Part shown: in pieces, positions 17,001-26,736 of the stretch
How the letters are laid out: each line of letters begins with the position of its first letter
Position numbering within the stretch: position 1 is the stretch's first letter
Assembly: GCA_021740045.1 (NCBI GenBank)
Contig: JAIPAP010000034.1
Span: 1-37,428 of the forward strand
Length of the DNA: 37,428 nt
DNA from: Bacteroidales bacterium
GTDB taxonomy: Bacteria; Bacteroidota; Bacteroidia; Bacteroidales; JAIPAP01
Direction of reading: 5' to 3'
Translations under genes and position numbers: made by a program
The notes under the pieces: model-generated
Databases searched by the model: none
Told to the model about the DNA's origin: nothing
The model's input: only the letters and a program-made list of their open reading frames with translations

Positions 17001-17834
17001 ATGGTGAAAGAATTGGTGAACAATTATATCATCAAGTACAAAGAGGTCCTGGGTCGATACAACCGCAAAAAGTTTGTTGCAACCGTTGGTGATGAATTGC
17101 CCAACGGAATTGTACAAATGGCCAAGGTATATATTGCCAAGAAACGTAAACTTAAGGTGGGTGATAAGATGGCCGGACGTCATGGTAACAAGGGTATTGT
17201 TGCCAAGATTGTGCGTGAGGAGGATATGCCTTTCCTCGCCGACGGAACGCCGGTTGATATTGTTCTGAATCCCTTGGGTGTGCCTTCACGAATGAACCTT
17301 GGTCAGATATATGAAACAGTACTTGGATGGGCTGCCAAGAAATTGGGTGTTAAATTCTCAACCCCGATCTTCGATGGTGCATCCAGTGACCAAATCAATG
17401 GTTATATGGAAGAAGCCGGCTTGCCGCGCAATGGTCAAACCTTCCTTTACGACGGAGGTACAGGTGAACAGTTTGATCAGCCGGCAACTGTAGGTTACAT
17501 CTATATGATGAAACTCCACCATATGGTTGACGATAAGATGCACGCCCGTTCCATAGGTCCATACTCACTTATTACACAGCAACCACTTGGTGGTAAAGCC
17601 CAGTTCGGTGGTCAGCGCTTTGGTGAGATGGAAGTTTGGGCACTCGAAGCCTTTGGCGCTGCAAATGTACTGCAAGAGATCCTAACCGTGAAATCGGACG
17701 ATGTTCAGGGTCGTGCCAAGGCATATGAAACCATTGTTAAAGGTGAAAATATGCCAAAGCCCGGTGTACCCGAATCATTTAATGTGCTGGTTCACGAATT
17801 GAGGGGACTCGGCCTTAACGTAACCTTTGATTAA
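14028..17834 (+). CDS. rpoB: DNA-directed RNA polymerase subunit beta
   Basis: A 1268-residue beta subunit covering the full family length. Recognisable parts include [25 protein letters not shown], the rifampicin region ([19 protein letters not shown] ... [22 protein letters not shown]), the active-site region [14 protein letters not shown] and the C-terminal [21 protein letters not shown]. The start is a TTG at 14028 (read [11 protein letters not shown]); an ATG four codons later (14040) is the conservative alternative. S/Q/D residues of the rifampicin pocket look wild-type. No ribosome-binding site is visible. Confidence 0.98.
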   Translation: MATSMTDRINFGRTKVHTNYPDFLEIQLKSFQDFFQLETNPENRVNEGLYKVFSENFPITDARNNFVLEFLDYFIDPPRYTLEECLERGLTYSVPLKAKLKLYCTDPEHEDFETIIQDVYLGMIPYMTPKGTFVVNGAERVVVSQLHRSPGVFFGTSFHANGTQLFSARIIPFKGSWMEFTTDINNAMYAYIDRKKKLPITTLLRAIGYESDKEILEIFDLAQEVKATKTNLKKALGRKLAARVVRSWIEDFVDEDTGEVVSIERTEVIIERETVLKEEHIDQIIEAGIETILIHKDDASANDYAIIFNTLQKDTANSEKEAVEFIYRLLRNAEPPDEETARGIIEKLFFSEKRYDLGEVGRYRINRKLKMDTPIDTRILTNDDIISIIRYLIELINSKTEVDDIDHLSNRRIRTVGEQLYNQFGVGLARMSRTIRERMNVRDNEVFTPIDLINAKTLSSVINSFFGTNQLSQFMDQTNPLSEITHKRRVSALGPGGLSRERAGFEVRDVHYTHYGRLCTIETPEGPNIGLISSLCVYAKINKLGFIETPYYQVDSGQVDYAKPPVYLSAEEEENKIIAQANTVMDQEGQFVNERVKARYLADYPIIERDKVDMIDIAPNQIASIAASLIPFLEHDDANRALMGSNMMRQAVPLVKAEAPVVGTGIEGQVARDSRVLVNAEGDGTVEYVDATTIKIRYDRDEREQLISFEDDVKTYSLPKFMRTNQNTSVTLRPIVQRGQRVEKGQVLCEGYATRDGELALGRNLMVAFMPWKGYNFEDAIVISEKVVKDDLFTSIHIEEFSLDVRDTKRGVEELTYDIPNVSSEATKDLDENGLIRIGAEINEGDILIGKITPKGESDPTPEEKLLRAIFGDKAGDVKDASLKAPPSMQGVVVDKKLFSRVIRDRRSKSKEKETIQALDEEFNQEAQELKSKLIDKMNKIVGGRTSQGVYNSFKEEIVPKKTKFTTKILSEIDYLNVNANKWTTDKDRNDMVKELVNNYIIKYKEVLGRYNRKKFVATVGDELPNGIVQMAKVYIAKKRKLKVGDKMAGRHGNKGIVAKIVREEDMPFLADGTPVDIVLNPLGVPSRMNLGQIYETVLGWAAKKLGVKFSTPIFDGASSDQINGYMEEAGLPRNGQTFLYDGGTGEQFDQPATVGYIYMMKLHHMVDDKMHARSIGPYSLITQQPLGGKAQFGGQRFGEMEVWALEAFGAANVLQEILTVKSDDVQGRAKAYETIVKGENMPKPGVPESFNVLVHELRGLGLNVTFD

Positions 17835-17850
17835 AAACATATAAGCACAA

Positions 17851-17897
17851 TTGCTGGATCAACGGCGGGGTTTGAGAGCTAAGCCTTGATTCGGCAA
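17851..17897 (+). promoter_or_regulatory. Long hairpin in the rpoB-rpoC spacer
   Basis: TTGCTGGATCAA (17851-17862) pairs over all 12 positions, two of them G-U, with TTGATTCGGCAA (17886-17897). An inner GGC/GCC pairing is possible. There is no T tract, so an RNase processing or stability element is more likely than a terminator. Confidence 0.45.
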
Positions 17898-17960
17898 TTC
17901 TGTGGTAAACAAGGGATATATTCGAATTGTTAAACTTATTCGTACATTTAATTAAATCCT

Positions 17961-20900
17961 ATGGCCTTTAGAAAAGAAAATAAAATCACCAGTGACTTCT
18001 CCCGGATTACCGTGAGCCTCGCTTCACCGGAGGAAATACTCGAGCGTTCGAGCGGAGAGGTGCTAAAGCCCGAGACTATTAATTACCGGACGTTCAAGCC
18101 TGAGCGGGACGGATTGTTTTGTGAGCGCATTTTTGGCCCGGTAAAGGACTATGAATGTCACTGTGGTAAATATAAACGTATTAGATATAAAGGTATCGTC
18201 TGCGACCGTTGTGGTGTTGAGGTTACCGAGAAGAAAGTACGTCGTGAGCGCCAGGGACACATACAGTTGGTGGTCCCGGTAGCTCATATCTGGTTCTTCC
18301 GCTCCCTGCCCAACAAGATAGGTGCCTTGCTTGGCCTTCAAACCAAGAAACTCGATTCTATCATATATTATGAACGTTATGTGGTGATCAATCCGGGTGT
18401 TAAAGCTGCCGATGGGGTCAAATACCTCGATTTCCTGACGGAAGAGGAGTATTTCGATATCATGGAAAGCTTGCCCAGAGAAAACCAGCAGCTTGATGAC
18501 AGTGATCCGGAAAAATTCATCGCCAAGATGGGTGCCGAGGCATTGCATGATTTGCTGGCCCGACTGGACCTTGACCAGATGTCATACGACCTTCGTCATA
18601 AAGCCAATACCGAAACTTCACAGCAGCGTAAAGCCGATGCTCTGAAACGTTTGCAGGTATTTGAAGCATTTCGCGATGCACAAAGCCGTATTGAAAACCG
18701 TCCCGAATGGATGATCACCAAGGTGGTCCCGGTTATTCCCCCGGAATTGAGACCTTTGGTGCCATTGGATGGAGGCCGATTTGCCACTTCCGATCTCAAC
18801 GACCTATACCGTCGTGTGATCATTCGTAATAACCGTTTGAAAAGACTCATTGAGATCAAAGCTCCCGAAGTGATCATGCGTAATGAAAAACGCATGCTTC
18901 AGGAAGCTGTTGACTCGTTATTCGATAATTCAAGAAAATCAAATGCCGTTAAAACGGATAACAATCGCGCCCTTAAATCGTTGAGCGATAGCTTAAAAGG
19001 TAAGCAAGGTCGTTTCCGTCAAAACTTGTTAGGTAAGCGTGTTGACTATTCAGGTCGTTCGGTTATTGTTGTCGGTCCCGAGCTGAAGCTGAATGAATGT
19101 GGTATTCCTAAAGATATGGCTTCCGAATTGTTCAAGCCATTCATAATCCGGAAAATGCTCGAAAGGGGCATCGTTAAAACCGTTAAATCTGCCAAAAAAA
19201 TCGTTGACCGTAAAGATCCGGTAGTTTGGGATATACTCGAGAACATTCTTAAAGGTCATCCCGTGATGCTTAACCGTGCACCTACATTGCACCGTTTGGG
19301 TATTCAGGCGTTCCAGCCCAAATTGATCGAGGGCAAAGCTATTCAGTTGCACCCGCTGGTATGTACCGCCTTTAACGCCGACTTCGACGGAGACCAGATG
19401 GCTGTGCATCTCCCCATGGGACATGCCGCTATCCTTGAGGCTCAGTTGCTGATGCTGGCATCGCATAACATCCTTAATCCGGCTAACGGTGCACCTATAA
19501 CCGTACCTTCACAGGATATGGTGCTTGGCCTCTATTACATGACTAAGGGTCGTAAAACCGAAGGCGAATATGTGGTGAAAGGTGAAGGTAAAACCTTCTA
19601 TTCACCCGAGGAGGTCATCATTGCCTTTAACGAAGGTGCTGTTGATATGCATGCCTGGATCAAGGTGAGGAATATGGTTCAGGAAAACGGTGGAACCAAA
19701 TCGGAAATCATGGAAACAACGGTGGGCCGTGTGCTCTTCAACCAGGTGGTTCCCAATGAATATGGTTTCATCAACCAGTTGTTGACCAAGAAAGCCCTGC
19801 GTGATATTATCGGCGATGTACTGAAAAAAACCGGTACCGCCAAAACGGCACAATTCCTCGATGATATTAAGGGCTTGGGTTATAAAATGGCCTTTGAAGG
19901 TGGTCTTTCCTTTAACCTGGGTGATGTTATTATCCCACAGATTAAAGAAGATCTTATCCAGAAAGCCAATGAAGAAGTTCAGGAAGTGATGACCAATTAC
20001 AACATGGGATTCATCACCAATAATGAACGTTATAACCAGATCATCGATATCTGGACCCATACCAACTCCAAGCTTACAAAGACTTTGATGGACCAGCTCA
20101 CCAATCACAAGCAGGGATTCAACCCTGTATTTATGATGCTCGATTCCGGCGCTCGTGGTTCTAAGGAACAGATTCGTCAGCTTTCGGGTATGCGTGGTTT
20201 GATGGCTAAGCCTCAGAAGTCAGGGGCTACCGGAGGTGAGATTATTGAAAACCCCATTCTATCAAACTTTAAGGAAGGCCTTTCGGTTCTTGAGTACTTT
20301 ATTTCAACACACGGTGCCCGTAAGGGTCTTGCCGACACCGCTCTTAAGACAGCCGACGCCGGTTATCTTACCCGTCGTTTGGTTGACGTATCGCAGGATG
20401 TGGTGGTTACTGATGAAGACTGCGGAACCCTCCGTGGTTTGACCATTACGGCTTTGACCAAGAATGAGGAGATTGTGGAAACCCTTTATGATCGCATTCT
20501 TGGACGTGTATCACTTCATGATGTATTTCACCCGCAATCTGGTGAACTGCTTGTAGGAGCAGGTGAAGAGATCAACGAGGAGATTGCGGCCAGGATACAA
20601 GAGTCGCCACTTGAAAATGTCGAAATCCGCTCGGTATTGACCTGTGAATCGAAACAAGGTGTTTGCGCCCGTTGCTACGGCCGTAACCTGGCAACAGGTT
20701 CGCTGGTTCAGAAAGGTGAAGCTGTTGGTGTTATTGCTGCTCAGTCAATCGGGGAGCCCGGTACACAGCTTACCCTTCGTACTTTCCACGTTGGTGGTAC
20801 TGCTTCGAATATTGCCGTGGCCTCTAAGATCAAGGCTAAGTATGCCGGTGTTATTGAACTGGATGAACTGAGGGCTGTTGAATATTTTGATAGTAAGTTG

Positions 20901-22253
20901 GATAAGGATTACCAGGTAGTAATCGGCCGTTCGGCCGAAATGCGTATTAAGGACCCGAATACCGGTGTGATCCTTAATTCACATCATATACCTTATGGAT
21001 CACGATTGTATTATAAGGATGACGATAAGATAGAAAAAGGCGATTTGATCGCTGAATGGGATCCTTACAACGCTGTAATCCTTTCGGAAGTTTCCGGAAA
21101 GATCAATTTCGTGAACGTCATCGAAGGACAAACATACCGTGTTGAATCGGATGAACAAACCGGTTACCATGAAAAAGTGGTTATCGATACCAAGGTCAAG
21201 AGCAAGAACCCGGTTATTCAGATTATGAATGATGAAGGTGAGGTAATGCGGAATTACGACATACCCGTGGGCTCCCACATCGTGGTGGAGGAGGGTGATT
21301 CCATCACCGCCGGTGAAGTTCTGGTTAAGATACCAAGGGCCATAGGTAAATCAGGTGACATCACCGGAGGTCTGCCGCGTGTAACCGAACTGTTTGAAGC
21401 ACGTAACCCATCCGATCCGGCTGTTGTTTCGGAAATTGATGGGGTGGTTTCATTTGGTAAAAAGCTGAAACGCGGTAACCGTGAGGTTATCATTACTTCA
21501 AAGACCGGTGAAGAAAAGAAATACCTTGTTCCGGTAACCAAGCAGATCCTTGCCCAGGAAAACGACTATATTAAAGCAGGTACGCCACTCTCAGAAGGTG
21601 CGATGACACCGGCAGATATCCTGGCTATTAAGGGACCGATGAAAGTTCAGGAATATATTGTGAATGAAATTCAGGAAGTATATCGTTTACAGGGTGTGAA
21701 GATCAATGATAAGCACTTTGAGGTTATCGTTCGTCAGATGATGCGTAAGATTGAAGTGGAAGACCCCGGCGATACTAAATTTCTTGAAGGCGAATTGGTC
21801 AACAAGGTTGATTTCCAAGAAGAAAACGACTGGATATTCGGTAAAAAGGTTATTGAAGAACATGGTAGCTCCGAGAACTTCAAGGCTGGACAAATCGTTA
21901 CAGCGCGCAAGCTACGCGACGAAAATTCGGTGCTTCGCCGTAAAGATAAGCGTTTGGTTGAAGCCCGCGAAGCTCAGCCTGCTACCGGTAAACAGGTATT
22001 GCAAGGTATTACCAAGGCTTCGCTGCAAACCAAGAGCTTTATCTCAGCAGCATCCTTCCAGGAAACCACAAAAGTGCTTACTTCCGCAGCTATCCAGGCT
22101 AAGCGTGATGAAATGCTCGGCCTGAAAGAAAATGTGATTGTTGGTCATAAGATCCCGGCAGGAACAGGTTTGCGTGAGTATGACAATATAATTGTGGGAG
22201 CGAAAGAGGATTATGAGAATTTAATGGCTCCTGAAGAAGGGGAAGAAAAATAA
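17961..22253 (+). CDS. rpoC: DNA-directed RNA polymerase subunit beta'
   Basis: A 1430-residue beta' subunit. The N-terminal zinc site is [20 protein letters not shown]. The catalytic magnesium loop NADFDGDQM is at residues 472-480. The bridge-helix/trigger-loop region contains [22 protein letters not shown] and [21 protein letters not shown]. The second zinc site uses DCGT plus [17 protein letters not shown] Bacteroidota-type insertion occupies residues about 970-1120, and the protein ends in an acidic tail (APEEGEEK). It is 126 nt after rpoB. Confidence 0.99.
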   Translation: MAFRKENKITSDFSRITVSLASPEEILERSSGEVLKPETINYRTFKPERDGLFCERIFGPVKDYECHCGKYKRIRYKGIVCDRCGVEVTEKKVRRERQGHIQLVVPVAHIWFFRSLPNKIGALLGLQTKKLDSIIYYERYVVINPGVKAADGVKYLDFLTEEEYFDIMESLPRENQQLDDSDPEKFIAKMGAEALHDLLARLDLDQMSYDLRHKANTETSQQRKADALKRLQVFEAFRDAQSRIENRPEWMITKVVPVIPPELRPLVPLDGGRFATSDLNDLYRRVIIRNNRLKRLIEIKAPEVIMRNEKRMLQEAVDSLFDNSRKSNAVKTDNNRALKSLSDSLKGKQGRFRQNLLGKRVDYSGRSVIVVGPELKLNECGIPKDMASELFKPFIIRKMLERGIVKTVKSAKKIVDRKDPVVWDILENILKGHPVMLNRAPTLHRLGIQAFQPKLIEGKAIQLHPLVCTAFNADFDGDQMAVHLPMGHAAILEAQLLMLASHNILNPANGAPITVPSQDMVLGLYYMTKGRKTEGEYVVKGEGKTFYSPEEVIIAFNEGAVDMHAWIKVRNMVQENGGTKSEIMETTVGRVLFNQVVPNEYGFINQLLTKKALRDIIGDVLKKTGTAKTAQFLDDIKGLGYKMAFEGGLSFNLGDVIIPQIKEDLIQKANEEVQEVMTNYNMGFITNNERYNQIIDIWTHTNSKLTKTLMDQLTNHKQGFNPVFMMLDSGARGSKEQIRQLSGMRGLMAKPQKSGATGGEIIENPILSNFKEGLSVLEYFISTHGARKGLADTALKTADAGYLTRRLVDVSQDVVVTDEDCGTLRGLTITALTKNEEIVETLYDRILGRVSLHDVFHPQSGELLVGAGEEINEEIAARIQESPLENVEIRSVLTCESKQGVCARCYGRNLATGSLVQKGEAVGVIAAQSIGEPGTQLTLRTFHVGGTASNIAVASKIKAKYAGVIELDELRAVEYFDSKLDKDYQVVIGRSAEMRIKDPNTGVILNSHHIPYGSRLYYKDDDKIEKGDLIAEWDPYNAVILSEVSGKINFVNVIEGQTYRVESDEQTGYHEKVVIDTKVKSKNPVIQIMNDEGEVMRNYDIPVGSHIVVEEGDSITAGEVLVKIPRAIGKSGDITGGLPRVTELFEARNPSDPAVVSEIDGVVSFGKKLKRGNREVIITSKTGEEKKYLVPVTKQILAQENDYIKAGTPLSEGAMTPADILAIKGPMKVQEYIVNEIQEVYRLQGVKINDKHFEVIVRQMMRKIEVEDPGDTKFLEGELVNKVDFQEENDWIFGKKVIEEHGSSENFKAGQIVTARKLRDENSVLRRKDKRLVEAREAQPATGKQVLQGITKASLQTKSFISAASFQETTKVLTSAAIQAKRDEMLGLKENVIVGHKIPAGTGLREYDNIIVGAKEDYENLMAPEEGEEK

Positions 22254-22273
22254 ATCGTTAAATCCCTAAGATT

Positions 22274-22594
22274 ATGGAAGAACCGAAAAAAGACAAGAAA
22301 CAGAATCAAATGAATGTTGAACTGAATGATGAAATGGCGGAAGGAACTTATTCTAACCTGGCCATTATCACCCATTCCCATTCAGAATTCATACTCGACT
22401 TCATAAAAATGATGCCGGGTGTGCCGAAAGCTAAGGTGAAGTCTCGCATCATTCTCACACCGCAGCATGCCAAGCGGTTGATGAAAGCACTGCAAGACAA
22501 TATAAACAAGTATGAACAGGTACATGGCGAAGTAAAGGAATCACAAAAGGAAAAGATTCCATTCAGCCTTGGAGGACCTACGGCACAAGCATAG
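22274..22594 (+). CDS. DUF3467 domain protein
   Basis: A 106-residue protein with a polar, Lys-rich start and then the DUF3467 core: ELNDEMAEGTYSNLAIITHSHSEF, FILDFIKMMPGVPKAKVKSRIILTPQHAKRLMKALQDNI. The function is not known. The gene starts 20 nt after rpoC, before the terminator, so it is part of the rpoBC transcript. This linkage, with rpoC directly upstream, is familiar in Bacteroidota and hints at a role linked to transcription, but that is inference. Confidence 0.88.
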   Translation: MEEPKKDKKQNQMNVELNDEMAEGTYSNLAIITHSHSEFILDFIKMMPGVPKAKVKSRIILTPQHAKRLMKALQDNINKYEQVHGEVKESQKEKIPFSLGGPTAQA

Positions 22595-22619
22595 GTATTA
22601 TACATCGTTTTAATAAACA

Positions 22620-22674
22620 CCCGAAAAGTGATCGTGAAGCAGGAGACTGCCTATGGATTGCTTTTCGGGTTTTT
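22620..22674 (+). terminator. Terminator of the rpoBC-DUF3467 operon
   Basis: CCCGAAAAG / CTTTTCGGG encloses a 32-nt loop and is followed by T5. It lies between two convergent genes. Confidence 0.7.
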
Positions 22675-22687
22675 AAGGCCAAAAAAG

Positions 22688-22936
22688 TTAGTGAATCAAT
22701 TCAATTTGCCGGATTTCCGGGGCTGATTTACGGACAACGTGAAGTACACCGTCCATCATAATCTCTTTATTCACATCACATTCTTTACACTTACCGGTCA
22801 AACTCACACGAACGGTAAAATCATCGGTAATTTCATTAATCACCATATCACCGCCGTCATTCCACAGATATTCTCTTATAGGATCCATGGCAGTATAAAC
22901 CTTTTGGTATATGGGGTCTTTACGGGAATAGGTCAT
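22688..22936 (-). CDS. NifU-like C-terminal domain protein (Fe-S scaffold type)
   Basis: An 82-residue protein when started at the ATG at 22936 (MTYSRKD); the longer frame begins at a TTG (22960) and looks unlikely. It matches the NifU C-terminal/NFU fold: IREYLWNDGGDMVINEI (cf. the family's RP.L..DGGD), then CxxC at C50 and C53 in TGKCKECDVNKE. NFU domains carry or transfer a 4Fe-4S cluster using this CxxC in a dimer. The usual GxCxxCP context is altered here, with Lys-Glu between the cysteines and Asp following, so cluster binding is likely but unproven. Convergent with the rpoBC operon. Confidence 0.78.
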   Translation of the reverse strand: MTYSRKDPIYQKVYTAMDPIREYLWNDGGDMVINEITDDFTVRVSLTGKCKECDVNKEIMMDGVLHVVRKSAPEIRQIELIH

Positions 22937-23038
22937 GGTTTTGGTTTTTATTTCTCTCAAAGATAATGCTAATGAACCGTAAAAAGAAGTTATAGCGCAA
23001 GTTTCTGCATTTTCTTGTTTAGATTAATTAAAATTTAG

Positions 23039-23188
23039 GGTGTTGATTATCATCAGGATGAACTTCATGCTTTGCTAAACAGGATAGAAGGCAACAAATT
23101 GACCCTATTGTACAGCGCTAAGGATGAAAATCATAATAATGCTATCGTACTTTTGAAATACCTTGAGGAAATTATAATGGATGGATAG
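23039..23188 (+). pseudogene. C-terminal remnant of a DUF488 protein
   Basis: Fifty codons in frame directly after a stop codon read GVDYHQDELHALLNRI, then LTLLYSAKDENHNNAIVL and KYLEEI. This is the well-conserved end of DUF488 proteins (typically VTLLYAAKDEEHNNAVVL). No start or N-terminal two thirds is present upstream, so it is a degraded remnant, not an expressed gene. Confidence 0.6.
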
Positions 23189-23233
23189 ATAAATCATACT
23201 TCTCAGCCTGAACGCAGATATTATATATTAATC

Positions 23234-23267
23234 AGTTGCGTTATTATTGAATAAAAACCTATATTTG
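23234..23267 (+). promoter_or_regulatory. Candidate promoter of the vapB-vapC pair
   Basis: TATATTTG (23260-23267) matches TAnnTTTG, with GTTG about 22 nt upstream as a weak -33. The predicted start point would give a leader of about 17 nt to the ATG at 23291, supporting that start over the TTG at 23282. Confidence 0.45.
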
Positions 23268-23290
23268 AAAAGCTTAATATTTTGAATGAG

Positions 23291-23488
23291 ATGATATACT
23301 TTAAAACTAAACTGACATCTTCCACCATTAAGCTTAAGGAGCTTGACCCATACATTGGTAAGGAGGTGGAAATAATTGTGAAGGAGGTTTCTGATAATCA
23401 TAAAACGCACCACTGGAAACATTCCGGAAGTGTGAATTTACAAGGTAGATTGGATAAAACCAATATTCGCGATCTGGCTCATGAATAG
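23291..23488 (+). CDS. VapB-like antitoxin
   Basis: A 65-residue protein (start ATG 23291; TTG 23282 is the longer option). The N-terminus MIYFKTKLTSSTIKLKEL, then PYIGKEVEIIVKEV, resembles the short swapped-hairpin antitoxins paired with PIN toxins in Bacteroidota. The tail HHWKHSGSVNLQGRLDKTNI would wrap the toxin. Its stop codon overlaps the toxin ATG (ATGAATAG), the coupling typical of vapBC. As the partner is frameshifted, the antitoxin may now be an orphan. Confidence 0.65.
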   Translation: MIYFKTKLTSSTIKLKELDPYIGKEVEIIVKEVSDNHKTHHWKHSGSVNLQGRLDKTNIRDLAHE

Positions 23489-23884
23489 TGTGGTTATCGA
23501 TACTAATGTATTTATTTATGATCTTGATGCATCTTCCATATATCATAGGAAGCAAATAAGATCCTGAGGTCGGATTATAATTTATATACAACAAGTAAAA
23601 ACATTACTGGGTATTTTGCTGTATTAACCAAATTTGGCATAAACCTTAATAAGATCCTAAACTATTTTACTGATATACAAAACAATGTCGAGATCTTATA
23701 TCCTAATAAAGCAAGTATGGTTCTTTTTGAGAAGTTAATGGAGAAATATAAGGTACAAGGTAATCGAACAAATGATATTGAAGTGATATCAATTATGTTA
23801 ATGCACAATGAAAAGACATTGAGCACTTTTAATATTAAGGAATTTAAGGAAATTGAAGAAATAGAGATTTTACAGGTTCATTAA
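23481..23884 (+). pseudogene. VapC-type PIN-domain toxin, frameshifted
   Basis: Frame 1 starts at the ATG overlapping the antitoxin stop and reads MNSVVIDTNVFIYDLD, the PIN start with the first acidic residue, but stops after about 28 codons. From about 23553 the next frame continues without a stop as KILRSDYNLYTTSKNITGYF, then EILYPNKAS, RTNDIEVISIMLMHNEKTLSTFN and EEIEILQVH, the rest of a PIN domain. The total span is 404 nt, one short of 135 codons, so a single missing base near 23553-23556 explains it. All PIN acidic positions seem present if the frame is restored, so inactivation is recent, a sequencing error, or rarely a programmed shift. Confidence 0.75.
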
Positions 23885-24037
23885 ACCTTTTTAGTTTTTT
23901 ACGCATATTATTAAACACAGTAAATCAATTACTTCAAAATATGTAATGGGGTAGAATTGGAATTGTGAACTTCTTTTCACCTTAGCTATAGGAATATTAA
24001 CTTGTTATAATTACCAGTTTACTCGTCTAACAATAAA

Positions 24038-24976
24038 CTACTTTCCAAGCTTCCGCATAAAAAACTGTCTCCCGTTAAATTCGGTTTGTAGCAACTTTTC
24101 TTCTTCCAATAATTTTTCAACAATTTCCCATTGCGCATTATCCTTTTGCAGGAGTTCCCTAACTGCCTCCTCGCGCATGGGATGTACGGCCGTAATGCTA
24201 AGTAAATCCTCTTCGGCATTGCCGCTTGAAGCAAAAGAGTTTCCCTCATAACCCAGTAACAGTTCAACATTATGGATCTTCTCCGAAAAAATTTGATAAG
24301 CTTTATTGATACTTGTCTCATCCGCGGGTGTTACATCTTTCCTTGCCGGAGGACGTGTAGGGATGGAAAGGTAGGCTATAGCAGGATTTATGTCGCCGGT
24401 AAATAATGCCGTTTTTTCCAGCTGATCCGGAGCATCGTTGATGCCTTTGATCAACATGGTTTCAGTGACCAGTTTTCCTTTGAATTCCTTACTGAATGAT
24501 TTTATGCCATCCAAAATACTTTCCAGGTTGAGATTTTTATGCGGGCGATCCACATGCTTCCAGCAATTTTCTTTCACTGCATCAACTTTTACCGAAACCC
24601 AATCGGCCGCTTTCAACTCATCCCTTACATCCTGACGCCAGAGAAGGGAACTGTTGGTGATCACTGCAATCCTGACCCCCAGGGACTTGAGCAATTCAAT
24701 TTCTTTACCCAGGTTAATGTCCAGCGTTGGTTCTCCATCGGGCACAAGGCTCAGGTAATCAATTTTTTCACCCTGGTTCTTGAGCTGGGCAACTTTTTGC
24801 TTGATTTCTTCCACCAGCTCAAGGGGATCATAGTGTTCCCTCCGTTCGGTTTCCATACGTATGGCTTTGCCTAGCTGGCAATATACACAGGAATAACTGC
24901 AGACTTTCGGGGGAATGTTGTTGATGCCCAGGCTTCTGCCCAGCCTTCTTGAAGGAATTGGACCAAATGCTTTCAT
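24038..24976 (-). CDS. Radical SAM protein (COG0731-like)
   Basis: A 312-residue protein. After the FGPIPSRRLGRSLGINNIP start comes the cluster motif C26-x3-C30-x2-C33 (CSYSCVYCQLG), which binds the 4Fe-4S cluster that cleaves S-adenosylmethionine. Further radical SAM parts are the VPDGEPTLD and AVITNSSLLW segments and KVDAV. This group, which includes relatives of wyosine-forming enzymes, starts with a conserved PSRRLGRSLG. The C-terminal about 80 residues resemble a winged-helix-like appendage (MREEAVRELLQKDNAQWEIV). The substrate is unknown. It begins 5 nt after the methyltransferase stop, so the two are co-expressed. Cofactor or RNA modification are both possible. Confidence 0.85.
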   Translation of the reverse strand: MKAFGPIPSRRLGRSLGINNIPPKVCSYSCVYCQLGKAIRMETERREHYDPLELVEEIKQKVAQLKNQGEKIDYLSLVPDGEPTLDINLGKEIELLKSLGVRIAVITNSSLLWRQDVRDELKAADWVSVKVDAVKENCWKHVDRPHKNLNLESILDGIKSFSKEFKGKLVTETMLIKGINDAPDQLEKTALFTGDINPAIAYLSIPTRPPARKDVTPADETSINKAYQIFSEKIHNVELLLGYEGNSFASSGNAEEDLLSITAVHPMREEAVRELLQKDNAQWEIVEKLLEEEKLLQTEFNGRQFFMRKLGK

Positions 24977-24981
24977 GCTGT

Positions 24982-25614
24982 TTATTTTTTTGTTGCCCTG
25001 ATCACGACAAAGCCGCCTTCACCATGTCCTTCTTTAAAATCCTGGACACCTTTTATCTGATCAAGCGCTCCGAATACCGTTTGTACCGCCTCCGGATTTT
25101 CAAAGCCTGTTTTTTGCAAAAGACCAAGTACGTCTTCGGTGCTAAAAAATTCAGCCTCCTTGTAAAATGGATCGTGATCTTTAATTTGGTTGTATATTTC
25201 ACCTAATGGGCTGGCTTCATCCACAAAAGCTATAATGAATTTTCCGTTGTCCTCCAAAATCCGGTTTACCTCATTAAAGGCTTTTTCCACATTATCAAGA
25301 AAACAAATAGTGGTTACAATAAGGGCAAAATCAAACGATTGATCGTCAAAAGGGAGTTTTTCACCACAGGCATCATAAACCTCCAGGCCACGTTCCTTGG
25401 CTTTTTCCCGCATTTTTTCCGAAGGCTCCACACCGGTCTTAATGCCCAGTGGTTGGGCAAATAAACCGCTGCCAATGCCCACTTCCATTCCTTTTCCTTT
25501 TTTTGGAATAAAATGGCGTATGGCTTCTAATTCGGTTTCATAAATATGCTTGAAATCCTTAAACCACTGTTCGTATTTTTCAATGTTTTCGTTGAATGGT
25601 CTTACTTTCGGCAT
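24982..25614 (-). CDS. Class I SAM-dependent methyltransferase (Methyltransf_11)
   Basis: Using the ATG at 25614 (MPKVRPFNENIEKYEQWF) gives 210 residues. The longer frame to 25695 would overlap the exporter gene upstream and adds an unlikely N-terminus. Motif I is MEVGIGSGLFAQPLG, followed by GVEPSEKM, CGEKLPFDDQSFDFALIVTTICFL (motifs II/III) and LEDNGKFIIAFVD, the standard Methyltransf_11 order. There are no conserved Cys triplets of ArsM arsenite methyltransferases, so arsenic is not the obvious substrate. It is coupled to the radical SAM gene. Confidence 0.83.
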   Translation of the reverse strand: MPKVRPFNENIEKYEQWFKDFKHIYETELEAIRHFIPKKGKGMEVGIGSGLFAQPLGIKTGVEPSEKMREKAKERGLEVYDACGEKLPFDDQSFDFALIVTTICFLDNVEKAFNEVNRILEDNGKFIIAFVDEASPLGEIYNQIKDHDPFYKEAEFFSTEDVLGLLQKTGFENPEAVQTVFGALDQIKGVQDFKEGHGEGGFVVIRATKK

Positions 25615-25681
25615 AATAATGTGTTTTTCGTTTTTCAATCTAACGTAAGCTGTTTCTTGATGGTATATTTGATATTTAGAG

Positions 25682-26704
25682 CTACCATCCCCCAAAATAG
25701 CCTAAAAATCCAACTAACAGGCCTATCAATAAATTGACCACCTTAACAGCCACAAAACTCTTTTTCGATTCTGCCAGCAAAGGCAACGCTGCATGGCCGT
25801 CTTGAACAATAGAGTTGGCCAACAACACACTAAATGGAATAGTGCCATTTGCAAACAGCGTAATAAAGACAATATGCGGCCCCGATTCAGGTATGATCCC
25901 AACCAGCACAGCAATCAGGATAATGGTCATTTGATTGGTCTCGAGCCATTCTTTAATATTCAAATACTCCAAGCCATAATGGATGAATAAGAGCGCCCCG
26001 AAGGTCCATAAAAAGATCTTGACCAGGTGCTTTTTAATAATATGCTCCCAAAGGTGCTTACTGATGAAATGATCGGGGACTGTCGCAATAATAAACAATC
26101 CAACTACGCTTATGCCCAGGAAAATCCAGCGTTTCCAGTTCCACTCCGGCGGACCGATCTCACCCAGGATCAGGAAAATAAAGAAAAATATAATAACGGT
26201 TAGCAAAAGCGCCCTTTGAAATGTGATGCGTCTTAATTGCGGTAGCAGTAGTTTTTTGTCAAAGCAAACACAGTCCGGCTGATCGTGGTGAAAAGGGGTA
26301 TAATGATCGGGGAGCTTAACGATGGACTTATCGCCAATAAAAATGTTGATAAGAAATCCCACGGTAATGGCGATTAAAAAAATAATCCCCATTATTTCCA
26401 ATGCCGACCCCGGGATCATTGAAAACATGACAAAGGCTTCATCACCCGATGTTGCTATCATTACTGTTACCAGGGCTGCAAAATTCATTATGCGATGGGC
26501 ATACAAGGTAACAGCTACAAATGCTCCTAAACAGCCTGGCAAAAGCCCAAGAAATGCTGCAAACAGAATTTGTAGCCAGCTCGATTTTTGAAGCGGCACG
26601 CTCCAGCTTCCCCTGGTTTGCACGGTCAGGTATTCGATGATCAGCATCATGGCCAGCACAAAGCTGGTGATCATCAGGGCGTGTTCTATAATTTCAGCGA
26701 TCAT
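25682..26704 (-). CDS. ArsP_2-type 10-TM putative heavy-metal/manganese exporter
   Basis: A 340-residue membrane protein with about ten hydrophobic helices in two halves. Both halves carry similar signatures: LLGLLPGCLGAFVAVTLYAHR in the first region (with small differences) and GIIPESGPHIVFITLFANG plus LLANSIVQDGHAALPLLAESK in the second. This is the pattern of the PF11449 (ArsP_2) family of predicted metal exporters. A cytoplasmic loop at residues about 130-150 has HYTPFHHDQPDCVCFD, a His/Cys cluster suited to metal binding. The start follows the zinc-ribbon/HTH gene by 32 nt, and it is followed by the methyltransferase. The metal exported is not evident. Confidence 0.78.
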   Translation of the reverse strand: MIAEIIEHALMITSFVLAMMLIIEYLTVQTRGSWSVPLQKSSWLQILFAAFLGLLPGCLGAFVAVTLYAHRIMNFAALVTVMIATSGDEAFVMFSMIPGSALEIMGIIFLIAITVGFLINIFIGDKSIVKLPDHYTPFHHDQPDCVCFDKKLLLPQLRRITFQRALLLTVIIFFFIFLILGEIGPPEWNWKRWIFLGISVVGLFIIATVPDHFISKHLWEHIIKKHLVKIFLWTFGALLFIHYGLEYLNIKEWLETNQMTIILIAVLVGIIPESGPHIVFITLFANGTIPFSVLLANSIVQDGHAALPLLAESKKSFVAVKVVNLLIGLLVGFLGYFGGW

Positions 26705-26736
26705 ATATTTGCTAAATTAATATAGTTCTTAAATGA

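Noticed and set aside
23545-23565. Programmed frameshifting in the PIN toxin
   Set aside because: There is no clear slippery heptamer or stimulatory structure at the junction; a simple one-base lesion is the easier explanation.
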